Shown here: piece after piece, positions 7,068 through 8,763 of the stretch
How positions within the stretch are numbered: position 1 is the stretch's first letter
Layout: each line of letters starts with the position of its first letter
Source of the DNA: a bacterium
Lineage (GTDB): Bacteria; Desulfobacterota; Binatia; UBA12015
DNA: 8,763 bases
Assembly: GCA_018970825.1 (NCBI GenBank)
Contig: JAGWVP010000103.1
Coordinates: forward strand, 1 to 8,763
Direction: 5' to 3'
The notes under the pieces: model-generated
Told to the model about the DNA's origin: nothing
Databases searched by the model: none
Seen by the model: only the letters and a program-made list of their open reading frames with translations
Translations under genes and position numbers: made by a program

Positions 7068-8270
7068 TCAGATCGCGAAGCGACCGAGTGCCCGGAGCAT
7101 CGTCCGGACCGGCACCTGCGTCGCGATCGCGCACGCGAGCGGAATCGCGACCGCGATCGCCACCGGCACGAGTCCCTCGGCCACGACCGGGATCGCGCGC
7201 GTCGCCTTCGCCGCGTGGTACCCGGCCGCGAGGTCGGCGAGAGAGGAGGTGTCCGCCGAGCCGAGCAGGTCCTCCGCCGCGGCGGAGCCCTCGATCCAGC
7301 GGCGCTCGAAGGCGCGGTCGTGTCGCAGCGACAGCGCGGCGAACCGCAGCAGCGCGCGCTCCTTCGCCGTCCGCAGCGGCCGCGCGAACGACGCGAGCGG
7401 CAGCACGAACAGGCCGACGACGCCGAGCGACCACGCGGCCACCGCCCACTGGAGGTCTTCGACGCGCGCGCCGCCCCAGGTCAGGAGACGGGCGAGCGCC
7501 GCCGCCAAGACGGCGGAGACCGCGAAGGCGAAGCCGGCGAACGCGGCCGGGAACCGTCCGACGAAGGCGAGTCCCCCGCAGCGGTCCGGGTGCGTCGCGA
7601 CGAGCCTCAGGTCGAGCCGGGAGATCCGGCGCAGCAGCCTCACCCACAGCCCGTAGCGCCAGAGCCAGCGCAGCAGCAGGAAGACCGCGATCGGGACCGA
7701 GACGAGTCCGGCCCACAAGCCCGCGGCCGACAGGCGGACGGTGCCGTCGGCGGCGGCCGCGCCGACCCAGGACGAGCCGGTCGCTCGCACCGCGGCCGCC
7801 GCCCACGCGATCCCGCAGCCGATCGCGACGGCGGCGAGGAGTCCCTCGATCACGCCCGAGTCCCGGCCCCGGTGCGCTTCGATCACCGCTGCGCGGAACT
7901 CCTGCACGCGGGCTTCCGGGACGAGCCCCGCCGCTTCGAACTCGCGCACGACGCGCGCGAGCCGCGCATCGGCGATCGGCTCGACGAGGAGGAGGAGCGG
8001 GACCGCGAGGAGGAACCGGGCGGGCACCGTGAAGTCGCGCAGGAAGGATCGCCCTTCCCCGGGGGAGAGCAGGCTCCCCTCGATCGTCGCGAGCAGCAGC
8101 AACGGCAGCCAGCAGAGTGCTGCGAAGAACGACGCCCTCCGGGTGGCGGCGAGCGACGCGTCCCCGACGAGTCCGAGTCTCCGCTGAAGCCGGAGGAAGG
8201 GGGCTCCGTCGGCGATCGAGAAGTCCGCGGGTGCGCGCGACGGCGACGGCTGGCTCGGATGCTCGGACAC
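7068..8270 (-). CDS. Uncharacterised polytopic membrane protein
   Basis: I recognise the general look of a widespread hypothetical membrane protein but know no function. The 400-residue product (GTG start) has a soluble N-terminus (1-45) with DFSIADGAPFLRLQRRLGL. About seven hydrophobic segments follow, near 46-64, 83-98, 142-161, 184-204, 240-261, 278-296 and 362-383. Conspicuous motifs are FLRDFTVPARFLLAVPLLLLVE (78-99), RGRDSGVIEG (134-143) and LDLRLVATHPDRCGGLAFVG (219-238). The last, lying in a loop between helices, looks the most constrained. A charged loop (297-360) precedes the final helix. There is no signal peptide, ATPase motif or known catalytic signature. The GTG at 8270 is chosen because a longer reading from TTG at 8396 would run through the upstream terminator. 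It has no Shine-Dalgarno. It is convergent with the glycosyltransferase gene and separated from ompA by strong hairpins. Confidence 0.75.
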   Translation of the reverse strand: MSEHPSQPSPSRAPADFSIADGAPFLRLQRRLGLVGDASLAATRRASFFAALCWLPLLLLATIEGSLLSPGEGRSFLRDFTVPARFLLAVPLLLLVEPIADARLARVVREFEAAGLVPEARVQEFRAAVIEAHRGRDSGVIEGLLAAVAIGCGIAWAAAAVRATGSSWVGAAAADGTVRLSAAGLWAGLVSVPIAVFLLLRWLWRYGLWVRLLRRISRLDLRLVATHPDRCGGLAFVGRFPAAFAGFAFAVSAVLAAALARLLTWGGARVEDLQWAVAAWSLGVVGLFVLPLASFARPLRTAKERALLRFAALSLRHDRAFERRWIEGSAAAEDLLGSADTSSLADLAAGYHAAKATRAIPVVAEGLVPVAIAVAIPLACAIATQVPVRTMLRALGRFAI

Positions 8271-8277
8271 GGAGCGG

Positions 8278-8306
8278 ACGATGGGACGGCCGCCGCGGAG
8301 GGTCAA
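8278..8306 (-). promoter_or_regulatory. Weak candidate promoter of the membrane protein gene
   Basis: On the minus strand TTGACC (8301-8306) is followed after 17 bp by CATCGT (8278-8283; 3 of 6 matches to TATAAT). Transcription would begin near 8271, at or just before the GTG at 8270. That agrees with the absence of a Shine-Dalgarno site there. The gene needs some promoter here because a terminator lies immediately upstream, but this assignment is tentative. Confidence 0.3.
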
Positions 8307-8320
8307 GCGGCGAGCGACGC

Positions 8321-8355
8321 GAAACAAAACCGGCGCCCCCGCGAGGGGGCGCCGG
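8321..8355 (-). terminator. Rho-independent terminator of the OmpA-family gene
   Basis: Read on the minus strand, a perfect 11-bp GC stem (8345-8355 with 8330-8340) with a 4-nt loop (UCGC) is followed directly by TTTTGTTTC (8321-8329). This is a textbook intrinsic terminator, striking in such GC-rich DNA. It lies about 50 bp after the OmpA-family stop and before the next gene on the same strand, so those two genes are probably separate transcripts. Confidence 0.9.
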
Positions 8356-8366
8356 CCGGGTCGATC

Positions 8367-8399
8367 CCCTTGCCCGCGGCGCGTCGCCGCGGGCAAGGG
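8367..8399 (-). other. 15-bp perfect hairpin right after the OmpA-family stop codon
   Basis: 8367-8381 is the exact reverse complement of 8385-8399, with a 3-nt loop. It starts 6 bp after the stop codon and about 11 bp ahead of the U-tailed terminator, giving two stacked hairpins in the mRNA 3' end. It lacks its own U-run. Probable roles are to block 3' exonucleases or give a stable 3' end to an abundant envelope mRNA; this is inference. Confidence 0.7.
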
Positions 8400-8405
8400 A
8401 ACTCG

Positions 8406-8763
8406 TCACTGCGGGATGAGCTCGACGCGCCGGTTCTGCGCGCGACCGGAGTCGGTCTCGTTGGTGGCGACCGGGTCCGACTCGCCGTAACCGCGGGTCG
8501 TGAGTCGCGAGGGCGAGACGCCGCGCGACACGAGATAGTTCTTCACGGTCTGGGCGCGGCGCTCCGAGAGGCGCATGTTGTAGGCGTCGGAGCCGCGCGA
8601 GTCGGTGAAGCCGCGGACCTCGACGTTCACGTCGGGGTTGGCCTTCAGGATCTCCGCCGCCTCGTCGAGGATCGGCCGGCCCGCGGGCTGGAGCGTCGCC
8701 TTGTCGTAATCGAAGTTCACGCCGCGGAGCACGATCTTCTTGCGCATCGGCGCAGGCGGCGGA
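8406..8763 (-). CDS. OmpA-family protein, C-terminal peptidoglycan-binding domain; N-terminus beyond the right edge
   Basis: The domain anchors the outer membrane, or an outer-membrane protein or lipoprotein, to peptidoglycan in the periplasm. The visible 119 codons cover a whole OmpA_C-like domain. They include KKIVLRGVNFDYDKATL, the helix ILDEAAEILKANPDVNVEVRG, FTDSRGSDAYNMRLSERRA and LTTRGYGESDPVATN, and the gene ends in RRVELIPQ. Counting from the Met at 8747, Asp49 and Arg64 are spaced like the two residues that bind diaminopimelate in Acinetobacter OmpA. The ATG at 8747 is probably internal. The reading frame stays open to the edge and encodes PPPAP just before it, the usual proline-rich linker in front of this domain. 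The full protein could be an OmpA porin with a beta-barrel, a TSP3-repeat protein or a Pal-like lipoprotein; the window cannot tell. It is followed by two hairpins. Confidence 0.92.
   Translation of the reverse strand, partial: PPPAPMRKKIVLRGVNFDYDKATLQPAGRPILDEAAEILKANPDVNVEVRGFTDSRGSDAYNMRLSERRAQTVKNYLVSRGVSPSRLTTRGYGESDPVATNETDSGRAQNRRVELIPQ

Noticed and set aside
4954..7656. Open frame of 900 codons on the plus strand
   Set aside because: It spans two real genes in another frame, crosses the convergent gap and enters the opposite-strand gene. The product is Arg/Pro-rich without motifs.
8271..8396. Longer start (TTG 8396) for the membrane protein
   Set aside because: It would translate through both hairpin and terminator sequences of the upstream gene, giving an Arg-rich N-terminus without family character.
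6850..8409. Open frame of 519 codons on the minus strand overlapping the membrane protein gene
   Set aside because: The neighbouring frame encodes the coherent membrane protein with helices and motifs. This one is Arg/Pro/Gly-rich and crosses the strong terminator.

Overview
This is a very GC-rich bacterial chromosomal segment with seven protein-coding genes, packed tightly, and no RNA genes, mobile elements or CRISPR. A Gram-negative host is suggested by the OmpA-type peptidoglycan-binding domain at the right edge and by the extra segment in the first lobe of DnaK that Gram-negative DnaK proteins carry. The gene set and composition would fit a high-GC deltaproteobacterial-type lineage (Myxococcota, Desulfobacterota or Binatota-like), but the sequence alone does not settle this.

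Left part (1-2226, minus strand): a heat-shock chaperone locus, grpE followed by dnaK. dnaK runs off the left edge. Each gene has its own candidate promoter, and the two promoters share a nearly identical -10 region (GTGNTTAGGTTCC). No CIRCE repeat and no hrcA gene are present, so a dedicated sigma factor or another regulator is likelier than HrcA.

Middle (2250-6976, plus strand): recO (recombination mediator) is divergent from grpE. It is followed by glyQS (single-chain glycyl-tRNA synthetase), a secreted, membrane-anchored jelly-roll protein, and a family-39-like membrane glycosyltransferase. The last three are nearly contiguous: 10 bp separate glyQS from the jelly-roll gene, and the jelly-roll and transferase genes overlap by 4 bp (GTGA). 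They are probably one transcript. The last two look like a small envelope-glycosylation unit attached to housekeeping genes.

Right part (7068-8763, minus strand, convergent with the previous operon): a polytopic membrane protein of unknown function and, upstream of it, the 3' end of an OmpA-family gene. Between them lie two strong tandem hairpins, the second followed by a U-rich tract. They end the OmpA transcript, so the membrane protein gene needs its own promoter; a weak candidate would give a nearly leaderless mRNA.

Most of the window is housekeeping. The points worth a second look are the shared heat-shock promoter motif, the hairpins around the dnaK promoter and leader, the jelly-roll/glycosyltransferase pair, the unknown membrane protein and the double hairpin after ompA.
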